From an uncultured Ilumatobacter sp. (GTDB lineage: Bacteria; Actinomycetota; Acidimicrobiia; Acidimicrobiales; Ilumatobacteraceae), in assembly GCA_905480335.1 (NCBI GenBank), contig CAJQPY010000006.1:1-64000 (forward strand): a stretch of 64,000 nt of DNA, in the 5' to 3' direction. Made by a program: the position numbers and the translations under genes. The notes beneath the pieces were generated by a model. That model did no database searches. It saw nothing but the letters and a program-made list of their open reading frames with translations, and was not told the DNA's origin. Shown here piece after piece: positions 1 through 7,420 of this stretch; positions within the stretch are counted from its first letter, which is position 1, and every line of letters begins with the position of its first letter.

Positions 1-223
1 TGAGCGGAGTGTGTGCGTCACCAACAATTTGGTTGCGGGCATCGATGGTGCAGTCGTTTTTCGACCCTTGGCTCACGGGTTGTGTGTGTGGGACTGTGAT
101 CTGCGAGCCCGCCATAAAACGTGAGAGTTGGAGTGCCACGCCCAGCTCTTCGGACTCGTTGATCGTCGCGGAGGTCGCCGGATGCGTTCGGGTGAACAAA
201 CGCCGCTGGTGTTCAGGCTTCAC
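1..223 (-). CDS. partial hypothetical protein running off the left edge
   Basis: An open frame enters from a GTG at 223 and stays open to the window edge (74 codons seen). The predicted start reads MKPEHQRRLFTRTHPATSAT. I recognise no family. Third positions are mostly G or C, as in neighbouring genes, but the fragment is short and no strong ribosome binding site precedes it. It lies downstream of tRNA-Ser on the same strand. It may be a real gene truncated by the window or chance open sequence. Confidence 0.3.
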   Translation of the reverse strand, partial: MKPEHQRRLFTRTHPATSATINESEELGVALQLSRFMAGSQITVPHTQPVSQGSKNDCTIDARNQIVGDAHTPL

Positions 224-226
224 CGT

Positions 227-260
227 TTTTTCTTCTAACAGTTCGGGGTTTTTCTTCTAA
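227..260. repeat. 12-bp direct repeat TTTTTCTTCTAA
   Basis: The 12-mer occurs at 227-238 and again at 249-260, a 22-bp period, just beyond the 3' end of tRNA-Ser. On the transcribed (minus) strand it reads as A-rich, so it is not a classic terminator. Function unknown. Confidence 0.35.
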
Positions 261-266
261 GACCCC

Positions 267-355
<89 letters not shown>

Positions 356-391
356 AGGTGTTGCCCTCACACGTTACCGGTATGTGAAAGT

Positions 392-499
392 GGTGGTGAC
401 TAGGCGATCTGCGGCACACAGGCGATGCCGATGAAGGCTGCTACCTTCCGGTCCTGACCTGGTTCACGGGCGCTTGTTGCACAGGACCCAGTCACCACC
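392..499 (-). ncRNA. ffs: signal recognition particle RNA, small bacterial (4.5S) type
   Basis: The minus-strand transcript begins GGTGGTGAC and ends GTCACCACC, so the ends pair. The apical hairpin holds the diagnostic SRP helix 8 sequence GTCAGGACCGGAAGG followed by TAGCAGCC, which binds Ffh. The length of about 108 nt fits the small SRP RNA without an Alu domain. It works with Ffh and FtsY to bring nascent membrane proteins to the translocon. Transcribed toward tRNA-Ser. Confidence 0.95.
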
Positions 500-504
500 G
501 ACTC

Positions 505-1380
505 CTATGATATCGCGGCCGCCAGGGTTCGGGCCTGATCGGCCAGCTCAGGTGCACCGAGACGTTCGGCCATGTCGGTGAACCGGTCGGTCGGCCCTGA
601 CCAGCGCCACTCGTCGACTGCTCCGACGTCCAACTTTGTGTCGATTGTGGCGATCCGGCGGAACAGGTAAGCGTCGGAAAGTTGTGCCTGGAGGGTGACC
701 GACAGTTTCGCGGCACCACGCAGACCGGTGACGTCCCACTGACCGGCTGCGGCCGGGATGTTCTCGAGGTGGTCATAGCGAGCGAGGACCGCTGCGGCGC
801 TCTTGGCTCCCCAACCCGGAAGCCCGGGGAATCCATCCGAGGAATCGCCGACCAGTCCCAGGTAGTCGGGAATCGAACTCGGTCCAACGCCGAACTTCGC
901 GATAACCCCTGCCTCATCGATGATTTCCCGCTTTCGTCGATCGAACTGGACCACTCGGTCACCACGAACGCACTGCCCAAGGTCCTTATCGGGGGTGATA
1001 ATTAAGACCTGCTCAACGCGTCGGTCAGCTTCGGCCACCGCAGCCGCAGCGCCGAGTGCGTCGTCGGCCTCGTGGGTCGTCATGGGCCAAACGGTGAAGC
1101 CAACGGTCGCGAGGGCCTCCTCCATTACAGGGATTTGGAGGAGGATCGCCTCCTCCATCCCGGCACCGCTCTTGTACCCGGGATAGAGATCGTTGCGGAA
1201 GCTTTCAATGGTGTGGTCAGAGGCGATTCCCACGTGCGTAGCGCCGTCAGCGACGAGCGCCAACGTCGATGCCACTACACTGGCGGCCGCTGCGAGCGGA
1301 TGGCTGTCGGAGTGCCGTGATACTTGTCCGAAGTGCTGACGAAATAGCTCGTAGGTGCCATCGACGAGGTGTACGCGCAT
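505..1380 (-). CDS. 5'-3' exonuclease (PolA N-terminal / flap endonuclease family)
   Basis: A 291-residue protein beginning MRVHLVDGTYELFRQHF, the usual N-terminus of stand-alone 5'-3' exonucleases related to the nuclease domain of DNA polymerase I. Acidic metal-binding clusters are visible: the early D in LVDGTYE, EADD near the middle, and ITPDKDLGQ followed by GDSSDGFPGLPGWGAKSA, the helix-hairpin-helix region that binds DNA. It probably removes RNA primers or 5' flaps. The open frame extends 18 codons upstream, but the ATG at 1380 sits 7 nt after a TACCGT hexamer and matches the family start. It is not fused to a polymerase here. Confidence 0.88.
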   Translation of the reverse strand: MRVHLVDGTYELFRQHFGQVSRHSDSHPLAAAASVVASTLALVADGATHVGIASDHTIESFRNDLYPGYKSGAGMEEAILLQIPVMEEALATVGFTVWPMTTHEADDALGAAAAVAEADRRVEQVLIITPDKDLGQCVRGDRVVQFDRRKREIIDEAGVIAKFGVGPSSIPDYLGLVGDSSDGFPGLPGWGAKSAAAVLARYDHLENIPAAAGQWDVTGLRGAAKLSVTLQAQLSDAYLFRRIATIDTKLDVGAVDEWRWSGPTDRFTDMAERLGAPELADQARTLAAAIS

Positions 1381-1761
1381 GATCGGCACGGTAGTTCTGA
1401 TCGGGTGACAGCCACGGCCATCGCATACCGCCATGCCATTCGTCCCCTAGGTCAACTGGCAGAGCACTGGAAAGGGGAGGTTCGCCGCAAATCACGGAAG
1501 CCTCAGCAATTCCGTAAAGATCGGGTCGGGCGGATCGGTACATCGGTGGTGACCGAGAGGCAGTCGGGTGAAGCTGCAATTGCGTCCGCTCCGCAGATTC
1601 CATTCAAGGCTTGGGGTGGCCGGTCATGGCGCCCCAGGCGTCTACCACGCAGTCCAAGGCGTCGTTACCCGCCGCGAGTAGTTAACGACGTAGGTTGAGA
1701 AGGCCGGGTAAGGGCTCACCATCGGATCATAAATTGGTCCTGATCACCCGCCGAGTCGAGG
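1381..1761. other. intergenic stretch, no gene recognised
   Basis: Between the exonuclease start and the DUF2017 stop there is no convincing reading frame. A hairpin-like inverted repeat (ACGGAA ... TTCCGT) lies near 1494-1515. A short segment near 1447 resembles a tRNA D-arm but has no matching acceptor or T-arm. Confidence 0.5.
1388..1393 (-). promoter_or_regulatory. -10 hexamer TACCGT of the exonuclease gene
   Basis: On the minus strand TACCGT lies 7 nt before the ATG at 1380, with no Shine-Dalgarno sequence. This arrangement predicts a leaderless transcript. Confidence 0.45.
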
Positions 1762-2262
1762 TTAGGTGTCCTGGAGGGAACGCACAATCCAGTCGAGCAT
1801 CCAGGAGAGAAATCCATAGAGCTGGCGCTCGGCTTCAAAGTAGTCACCGACTTGGCCGGTGCCGACCTCGTCTTCCTCGCCAACGTCCAGCAGCGTGCCG
1901 AGCACAACTCGCACGGCGTTGACCGACTGCATGAGTGCGACGACCTGACGCTCATCGAGAGTCTCCTCGTTAGCGGACAGGTATTCGGCGACTGTGTCGA
2001 TCTGGGCAACGCGGCTCGTGACGAGTTCGTCGCGCATGAGTCGTTGGTACTCGGCTTCCTTCTCCTCGTCGGCGGGATATGCAACCGGAAACAGTCGCTG
2101 GATCAGCGGCGATTGCTCGTCGGAGTCGCTCGTGAGAATCGTACGAAGCTCGGTGAGCAGCTGACCGATGACAGCCCGTTCGTCGTCACCGACATTCAAC
2201 ACCCATTGGGTGGCACTCTGCTTCGTCGTCGCATAGATCGGCGGTTTGAACCGGCGAGTCAC
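1762..2262 (-). CDS. DUF2017 family protein
   Basis: A soluble, acidic 166-residue protein (begins [20 protein letters not shown]) of the DUF2017 family, which in Actinobacteria is typically encoded directly after clpS. It is mostly helical, with many Glu and Asp residues and no membrane segment. Its start codon overlaps the clpS stop by 4 bp (ATGA), so the two are translationally coupled. The molecular function is not known; linkage suggests a role with ClpS/ClpAP-type proteolysis (inference). Confidence 0.8.
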   Translation of the reverse strand: MTRRFKPPIYATTKQSATQWVLNVGDDERAVIGQLLTELRTILTSDSDEQSPLIQRLFPVAYPADEEKEAEYQRLMRDELVTSRVAQIDTVAEYLSANEETLDERQVVALMQSVNAVRVVLGTLLDVGEEDEVGTGQVGDYFEAERQLYGFLSWMLDWIVRSLQDT

Positions 2263-2606
2263 GTGTCATGTTCCATCGTCGCCCAGAGGCTGTGCTCGTG
2301 GAGTCGGAATACGTGCATCTCGGCTTCCTCGCGTGTTCCGGAAGCGACAACGGCCCGTCCCTTCTCATGCACGTCGAGCATCAACTCGGTTGCCTTCTCC
2401 AGCGAGAACCCAAACAGCTTTTGAAATACGTGGGTGACGTAACTCATGAGATTTATCGGATCATTCCAGACGAGTACGATCCATGGACGACTGGAGTCGG
2501 TGGCATCCTCTAGGCGGGGCTCTTCGACCCGCATCGGTTCGAGCGTCGTGGGCACCTCGTTAATCGTACCGACAACGTCGATTGGCCTGCTGCCGCTGGC
2601 CATCAC
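2259..2606 (-). CDS. clpS: ATP-dependent Clp protease adaptor ClpS
   Basis: Adaptor that binds the N-domain of the Clp ATPase and delivers N-degron substrates. The 115-residue protein has an unstructured N-terminal extension followed by the core with [18 protein letters not shown] (the conserved NDxxN...YV substrate-pocket motif), then VHEKGRAVV and the C-terminal helix-strand that docks to ClpA/ClpC. Start is GTG at 2606 or the adjacent ATG at 2603. It overlaps DUF2017 by 4 bp and is divergent from ctaB. Confidence 0.93.
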   Translation of the reverse strand: MMASGSRPIDVVGTINEVPTTLEPMRVEEPRLEDATDSSRPWIVLVWNDPINLMSYVTHVFQKLFGFSLEKATELMLDVHEKGRAVVASGTREEAEMHVFRLHEHSLWATMEHDT

Positions 2607-2683
2607 AGCTGGATCGTGTGCCGGTCGAACGAAATTTACGTGGATCGCCCGGCCTCCACTGGCCGCGAACTGCCGTCGCCTCG

Positions 2684-2689
2684 TACGCT
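2684..2689 (+). promoter_or_regulatory. -10 hexamer TACGCT of ctaB
   Basis: TACGCT ends 9 nt before the ATG at 2699. No Shine-Dalgarno sequence is visible, so a leaderless or near-leaderless transcript is likely. Confidence 0.4.
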
Positions 2690-2698
2690 GTAGCAGTC

Positions 2699-3652
2699 AT
2701 GGCTGTCGGCTCCCGTCCTCTTGTACCGTCCCGGTTGGCGCCCGGCGGAGTCGCAGCTCACGCACCACGCCGCAAGCCGACCACTGTGATCGGGGCCTAC
2801 ATCGCCCTCACCAAACCGCGTATCATCGAACTACTGTTGATAACGACGATTCCGACCATGGTGCTCGCCCAGCAGGGTTGGCCACCCGCTCGGCTCGTGA
2901 TCGTCACGTTAATCGGCGGCACGCTCGCCGCTGGCGGCGCGAACGCAGTCAACATGTACGTCGACCGTGACATCGACGCGCTAATGGAGCGCACGCAGAA
3001 TCGTCCGCTCGTCATTGGGGTCATCGAGCCCCGAAATGCGCTGTTTTTCGCAGTTGCACTACAAATCGCTGCATTCGCAATCTTGTGGAACGGTGCAAAC
3101 CTACTGTCGGCCGTGCTAGCGCTTTCGGCGGCGGGTTTCTACGTCGGCGTCTACACGCTGTGGCTTAAACGGACAAGCCGTCAGAACATCGTGATCGGCG
3201 GCGCGGCCGGCGCTGTGCCGGTCCTGGTCGGTTGGGCGGCCGTGCAGAACTCGCTGGGTTGGGAACCCGTCATCCTGTTCGTGGTGATGTTCCTGTGGAC
3301 CCCGCCCCATTTTTGGGCGCTTGCCGTCAGATACTCAGATGACTACAGCGCGGCTGATGTCCCGATGCTTCCCTCCGTTGCACCGATGGCGGAGGTGGTC
3401 AAGCAGATGATCGGCTACACCGTGGCGCTCGTGGTCTCCACGGTGGTCTTCTGGCCGGTCGCCAGCCTCGGATTGATCTACGGCATCTCGGCCATCATCC
3501 TCGGGGTCATTTTCATCTTGGGCACGATCACCCTCGGCAAGAATCCAACCGCCGCGGCATCGATGCGCTTGTTTGGCTACTCAATCACCTACGTCACATT
3601 GTTATTCGGCGCGATGATGCTCGATGTGTTCGTTGAGCACGGTGTCTCCTGA
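2699..3652 (+). CDS. ctaB: protoheme IX farnesyltransferase (heme O synthase)
   Basis: Integral membrane prenyltransferase that adds a farnesyl group to heme B, giving heme O, the precursor of heme A for the aa3-type oxidase encoded downstream. The protein is 317 residues with about nine hydrophobic segments. The UbiA-family signature NMYVDRDIDALMERTQNRP, with its Asp-rich prenyl diphosphate site, is present, as is the second conserved loop (WTPPHFWALA). The longer open frame starting at 2582 is rejected because its first 39 residues lack family similarity and the ATG at 2699 follows a promoter-like hexamer. First gene of the oxidase block. Confidence 0.94.
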   Translation: MAVGSRPLVPSRLAPGGVAAHAPRRKPTTVIGAYIALTKPRIIELLLITTIPTMVLAQQGWPPARLVIVTLIGGTLAAGGANAVNMYVDRDIDALMERTQNRPLVIGVIEPRNALFFAVALQIAAFAILWNGANLLSAVLALSAAGFYVGVYTLWLKRTSRQNIVIGGAAGAVPVLVGWAAVQNSLGWEPVILFVVMFLWTPPHFWALAVRYSDDYSAADVPMLPSVAPMAEVVKQMIGYTVALVVSTVVFWPVASLGLIYGISAIILGVIFILGTITLGKNPTAAASMRLFGYSITYVTLLFGAMMLDVFVEHGVS

Positions 3653-3898
3653 CGCTCGGAACGTTCGGGAAACCACCGCAGATAAGGCGAAGGGGACCGA
3701 GCTTGGGTGAGCTTGCGCGTATGAACCGTGCTGAACGGCATCCAAACCACCGCAAAATCATGCGGAAATTCTGGCGAAACAGTCGCATGCAAGTAGTCTC
3801 GGGCCGTCGCGACAGGACTCGTCCCAGCGCGGCGACGACAGACGTCGGCTCCATCGCGCCGGCCCAAGACGCTCCAGCCAAATGAGTTTCAACACCGC

Positions 3899-5569
3899 AT
3901 GACCACCATCGATTCCAGCCCCGACACTTCGGGTGACTCGACCCTTGCCAGGCCGCTCGCTGCCGGTGTGGATTGGCTCACCTCGAGCGACCATAAAAAA
4001 ATCGGCCGGATTCTTGTCGGCGCAGGCCTTCTCGGGCTCCTCGCAACCATCGTCGCCAACCTGCTGATAGCGATCGAACGTGTCGACGGAGGCGCGGCCG
4101 CCCTCGACTCTGACTCATGGGCGCAGTTGCTCGGCAGCCAACGAGTCGGCCTTGTGTTCGGTACGGCACTTCCCCTCGCTGCGGGCCTTGCGGTTGCGAT
4201 CGTTCCGCTCCAGTTGGGTGCACGTGCCATCGCCTTCCCCCGCCTCGTTGCGGCTGGAACGTACATGTGGCTTGGCGGGCTCATCCTGTCGTTCGTCTCG
4301 TTGCTCAACAACGGCGGCTTTGGCGGCGGTGACGGGGACATGGTTGACCTCTTCCTGGCCGCTCATGGACTCATGGCGCTCGGCTTCACTGCCGTCGGGA
4401 TCAGCTTGGTCACGAGTGTGCTCACCACCCGGGCACCCGGCATGACCATGCGCCGGGTGCCGTTCTTTTCCTTCTCGGCATTGGTGTTCGGCATCGGTCT
4501 CGTGCTCGTGATGCCGGTGCTCTTCGGAGCCATGATCTACCTCTTCGTCGACCACCGCAGCGGTGCCCGTGAGGCTTTCGGTGGCAATGAGGGCATCTAT
4601 ACCTGGGCAGGCTGGATCTTCACCCAGCCGAGCACCTTCTTGTTCGCCGTTCCGGCGCTGGGGTTGTTTGCTGAACTGCTTCCGGTCACGTTCCGTAAGC
4701 GCGCCAAGCTGCGCGGCCTGGTGTTCGGCGGGCTTTCGCTGGTCGGTGTGTCAGCACTTGCTGCGGTTACCCAGCAGCTTCGATTTGACGTGCCGTGGGA
4801 AGGATCGCAACTGTCGGTTGCCGATGGCGATGACTTCTCCACGAAGCTTGGTGACGTGGCGCCCTGGGCAATGTTCCATCTTCTGCCGTTGCTCGGTGCC
4901 GGCATTCTCTTCCTAATGATGTTGTTCCTTGCGAAGCCCGCGAAAGACGATGATGGCGAAACGATCCTGCCCAACATCACCGCTGGCTTTCTGTTCGCAT
5001 TCTTCGGCTTTGGAATGATCTTCGTCGGGATGGTCGGCTCGGCGATCGAACCGATCGTCGACTTGGGTCTGGTCGACACCGTGTTTAGTGAAGCGTCGCT
5101 CGTCTACGTCGCCTACGGCATCGCACTCGGCGCAATGGGTGGCATTGTCTACTGGGCGCCGAAGCTCTGGGGCCATACGCTTGACATGAAGAAGGTTGCA
5201 CCGCTCGCACTGCTCGGTGTGGCCGGCACCATTCTCGCAGCGTTCCCTCACTACATCGCTGGATTCCTCGATCAACCTGCCGGTCTCGTTTATGACAACG
5301 GCGATCTGCAAATTTGGAACATCCTCGTTCTCGCCGGCCACGGGCTCATGGTCTTAACGGTCATGGCATTCGCGGGCCTACTGGTCGCTGCAATGGCCGG
5401 TTCCGAGCAGAACGCCGTCGACGACCCGTACGACGGCCAGACCATCGAATGGGCGACCACCTCGCCCGCGCCAACGTCTAACTTCGTCGACGTGCTGCTG
5501 ATCACGTCGGCAGAACCGCTGCTCGACCTGAAGACTGCGAACGACTCGAACACAGGGAGTGCGAGCTGA
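3899..5569 (+). CDS. cytochrome oxidase subunit I-like membrane protein lacking all heme and copper ligands
   Basis: A 556-residue polytopic protein clearly related to subunit I. It shares DHKKIG near the N-terminus, the loop VPLQLGARAIAFPRL (IPLQIGARDVAFPRL in the true CtaD at 8754), TTRAPGM and YWAPKLWG. Alignment by eye with that CtaD shows loss of every metal ligand. The low-spin heme ligand His97 corresponds to Gln81. The CuB ligand His275 and cross-linked Tyr279 correspond to Gln243 and Phe247. The His324-His325 pair corresponds to Gln292-Gln293. The HFH heme/CuB ligands correspond to Ala399 and Leu401. It therefore cannot bind heme a, a3 or CuB in the usual way, although the frame is intact. 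It may be a structural, assembly or regulatory paralogue (inference). The next gene starts in an overlapping TGATG. Confidence 0.85.
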   Translation: MTTIDSSPDTSGDSTLARPLAAGVDWLTSSDHKKIGRILVGAGLLGLLATIVANLLIAIERVDGGAAALDSDSWAQLLGSQRVGLVFGTALPLAAGLAVAIVPLQLGARAIAFPRLVAAGTYMWLGGLILSFVSLLNNGGFGGGDGDMVDLFLAAHGLMALGFTAVGISLVTSVLTTRAPGMTMRRVPFFSFSALVFGIGLVLVMPVLFGAMIYLFVDHRSGAREAFGGNEGIYTWAGWIFTQPSTFLFAVPALGLFAELLPVTFRKRAKLRGLVFGGLSLVGVSALAAVTQQLRFDVPWEGSQLSVADGDDFSTKLGDVAPWAMFHLLPLLGAGILFLMMLFLAKPAKDDDGETILPNITAGFLFAFFGFGMIFVGMVGSAIEPIVDLGLVDTVFSEASLVYVAYGIALGAMGGIVYWAPKLWGHTLDMKKVAPLALLGVAGTILAAFPHYIAGFLDQPAGLVYDNGDLQIWNILVLAGHGLMVLTVMAFAGLLVAAMAGSEQNAVDDPYDGQTIEWATTSPAPTSNFVDVLLITSAEPLLDLKTANDSNTGSAS

Positions 5570-6147
5570 TGGAAGCTCTTGCCGCCGGTCCCGCGCCGGC
5601 ACCGCGTAACCAGATCGTCGTAGGGGCAACCCTCGCAAGCGTGGCCATTGCAATGCTCACCGGCGGAATGCTGGCCATCTGGGCCGTCAAGCGTTCCGCA
5701 GCTATCGAAGCCGGTCAGAGCTGGCTGCCGAGCGGTATCTCGGTCCCGGAGGTCCCGAGCAACGTGGTGCTCATTGCGTTCCCGGCACTCTGCTCATTTG
5801 CACAGTGGGCGGTCTGGGCGTCGAAACGCAACGACCGCTCGAACACGGTCTTTGCGCTTGGTGTGTCGGCATTCGTTGCCCTCTTAATCCTCAACGCGCA
5901 GGCGTTCATCTGGAATCAGATGGGCGTCGCGGTCGCCGACGGGCAGTACGGATCGATGTTCTACGCCATTACGGGCATGTTCTTCGCGTTGGTCGTGGCG
6001 GGACTGCTGTTCAGCTTCGTCGCCATGTTCCGCTATCTCGCCGGTCGCACCCGCGAACGACAGATCCTCATTGCCCATGCCATCTTTTGGTACGCCATGA
6101 CAGCCGTGTATGCGGCCATCTGGTTCCTCGTCTACGTCACCAAGTGA
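5569..6147 (+). CDS. cytochrome oxidase subunit III-like membrane protein, divergent
   Basis: A 192-residue protein with about five membrane segments. It resembles subunit III in layout (SWLPSGISVP, then SNVVLIAFPALCSFAQW, then QYGSMFYAITGMFFALVVAG), matching YTDSLFASSFYTLTGFHGVHVSVG in the CtaE encoded at 10753. The HGVHV histidines are replaced by FFALV, and the YE pair of CtaE is replaced by QAFIW. Its ATG overlaps the preceding stop codon by one base, and the next gene begins 13 bp downstream, so it is part of the same operon. Probably the partner of the ligand-free subunit I-like protein; function unknown. Confidence 0.72.
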   Translation: MEALAAGPAPAPRNQIVVGATLASVAIAMLTGGMLAIWAVKRSAAIEAGQSWLPSGISVPEVPSNVVLIAFPALCSFAQWAVWASKRNDRSNTVFALGVSAFVALLILNAQAFIWNQMGVAVADGQYGSMFYAITGMFFALVVAGLLFSFVAMFRYLAGRTRERQILIAHAIFWYAMTAVYAAIWFLVYVTK

Positions 6148-6160
6148 GATTCATCGACTG

Positions 6161-7420
6161 ATGTTCACCACCGGATCGAAATTCCTCATCGGCGCCTCCG
6201 CCGTCGCTCTGCTTGCCACCGTGATCTACGGCGTCGGTCAGGACGGTGTGCTCGGCACCATCGGGCTTGCGTCAGCGACAGTCGGTCTCATGGCGCTCAC
6301 AGCGCTTAACGCCATTCTGCGGGATTCCAACGTTTTCCTTGATGACGACGCACCCGTTGAAAACACTGCCGCGGCGCAGCCTGCGCCGACTGGCAGCGTC
6401 TGGCCATTCGGATTCGCGTCCGGCGCGGTCGTTGTTGCCGTCGGACTTGTCAGCTACCAACCGGTCGTTGTGATCGGCGTGGTCGTACTGCTCGCCACCG
6501 GCGCTGAATGGACCGTGCACGCTTGGGCTGAGCGGGCATCCAGCGACGGCGTCCACAATGCCAAGGTCCGCAGTCGACTCTCCAACCCGCTCGAATATCC
6601 GATCGGTGGCGCAGTCGCCCTCGGCATCATTATCTACGGCTTCAGCCGAATCATTCTCTCATTGGGAAAGACCAACACGACGGTGGCGTTCTTTGTAGCG
6701 GCAACTGTCGTCGTGGTCGTGGGTTTCATGATCGCCAGCCGCCCGAAGCTTGGCAGCGCGGCCGTGGGCAGTGTGATGGCGGTTGGTGCAATCGCAGTTG
6801 TCGCCGCCGGAACGGTTACCGGCATCCGAGGCGAACGTGACATTGCCGAGTTCGAAACCACCACGATTTGGCAAGAGGAAGCCCTGCTCCATCCTGAGGA
6901 ATACGCCGCGGGAGCCGCCGAGGGTAAACACCCGGCGGGTCTCATTTGCGAGAGCCCCGAAGAATTTCCTGAAGCCGACGAACGGGCCAGCGAAACGGTG
7001 GGAATGAAGTCGGGGACCTACCAAGTTTTACTCTCGGAGTCAGGAACGCTTGACTTCGATCCACCTGGAGAGAAGGAAGCGGGGGCCGTGGGAATGGTCA
7101 TCCCACGCTCCAGCACAACGAACGTGATCTTCCGCAACGACTCTGATGAGCACCGTCGCTTGTCGCTGGATCTAGGCCGTCCGTATACCGTCACCGACTA
7201 CGAGAGCGAAATCGGGAACCTCGACGAGTCCGCCCCGCCGACACAGATCTGCACCACGCTGATTGAGCCTGGTGGCGCCCAATTGCTGACATTCAAAGCA
7301 GGTGAGCCGTCGTTTGCTTACGAGAGCATCCCGAACCCCAATGGGCCGCCGGGCGCTGACGGGTTCTGGTTCTTTGTTCCGGGGGTAGACACTGCCAAGC
7401 TTGAATTGATCGTGCCGTGA
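6161..7420 (+). CDS. multi-helix membrane protein with C-terminal extracytoplasmic beta-rich (cupredoxin-like) domain
   Basis: A 419-residue protein that I cannot assign to a named family. The first ~220 residues hold about six hydrophobic segments. The last ~190 residues are soluble, with beta-strand patterns such as TYQVLLSESGTLDF, TTNVIFRNDSDEHRRLSLDLG and GFWFFVPGVDTAKLELIVP, which recall a cupredoxin barrel. No CuA cysteine/histidine cluster is present; the two cysteines lie apart (LICESPEEF and QICTTLIEP). Position suggests it stands in for subunit II of the metal-free set (inference). The ATG at 6161 is chosen because the upstream extension overlaps the previous gene. Its stop overlaps the GTG start of ctaC. 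Confidence 0.6.
   Translation: MFTTGSKFLIGASAVALLATVIYGVGQDGVLGTIGLASATVGLMALTALNAILRDSNVFLDDDAPVENTAAAQPAPTGSVWPFGFASGAVVVAVGLVSYQPVVVIGVVVLLATGAEWTVHAWAERASSDGVHNAKVRSRLSNPLEYPIGGAVALGIIIYGFSRIILSLGKTNTTVAFFVAATVVVVVGFMIASRPKLGSAAVGSVMAVGAIAVVAAGTVTGIRGERDIAEFETTTIWQEEALLHPEEYAAGAAEGKHPAGLICESPEEFPEADERASETVGMKSGTYQVLLSESGTLDFDPPGEKEAGAVGMVIPRSSTTNVIFRNDSDEHRRLSLDLGRPYTVTDYESEIGNLDESAPPTQICTTLIEPGGAQLLTFKAGEPSFAYESIPNPNGPPGADGFWFFVPGVDTAKLELIVP

Noticed and set aside
1446-1520. tRNA-like segment (GGTCAACTGGCAGAGC)
   Set aside because: It resembles a D-arm, but there is no pairing acceptor stem or T-arm.
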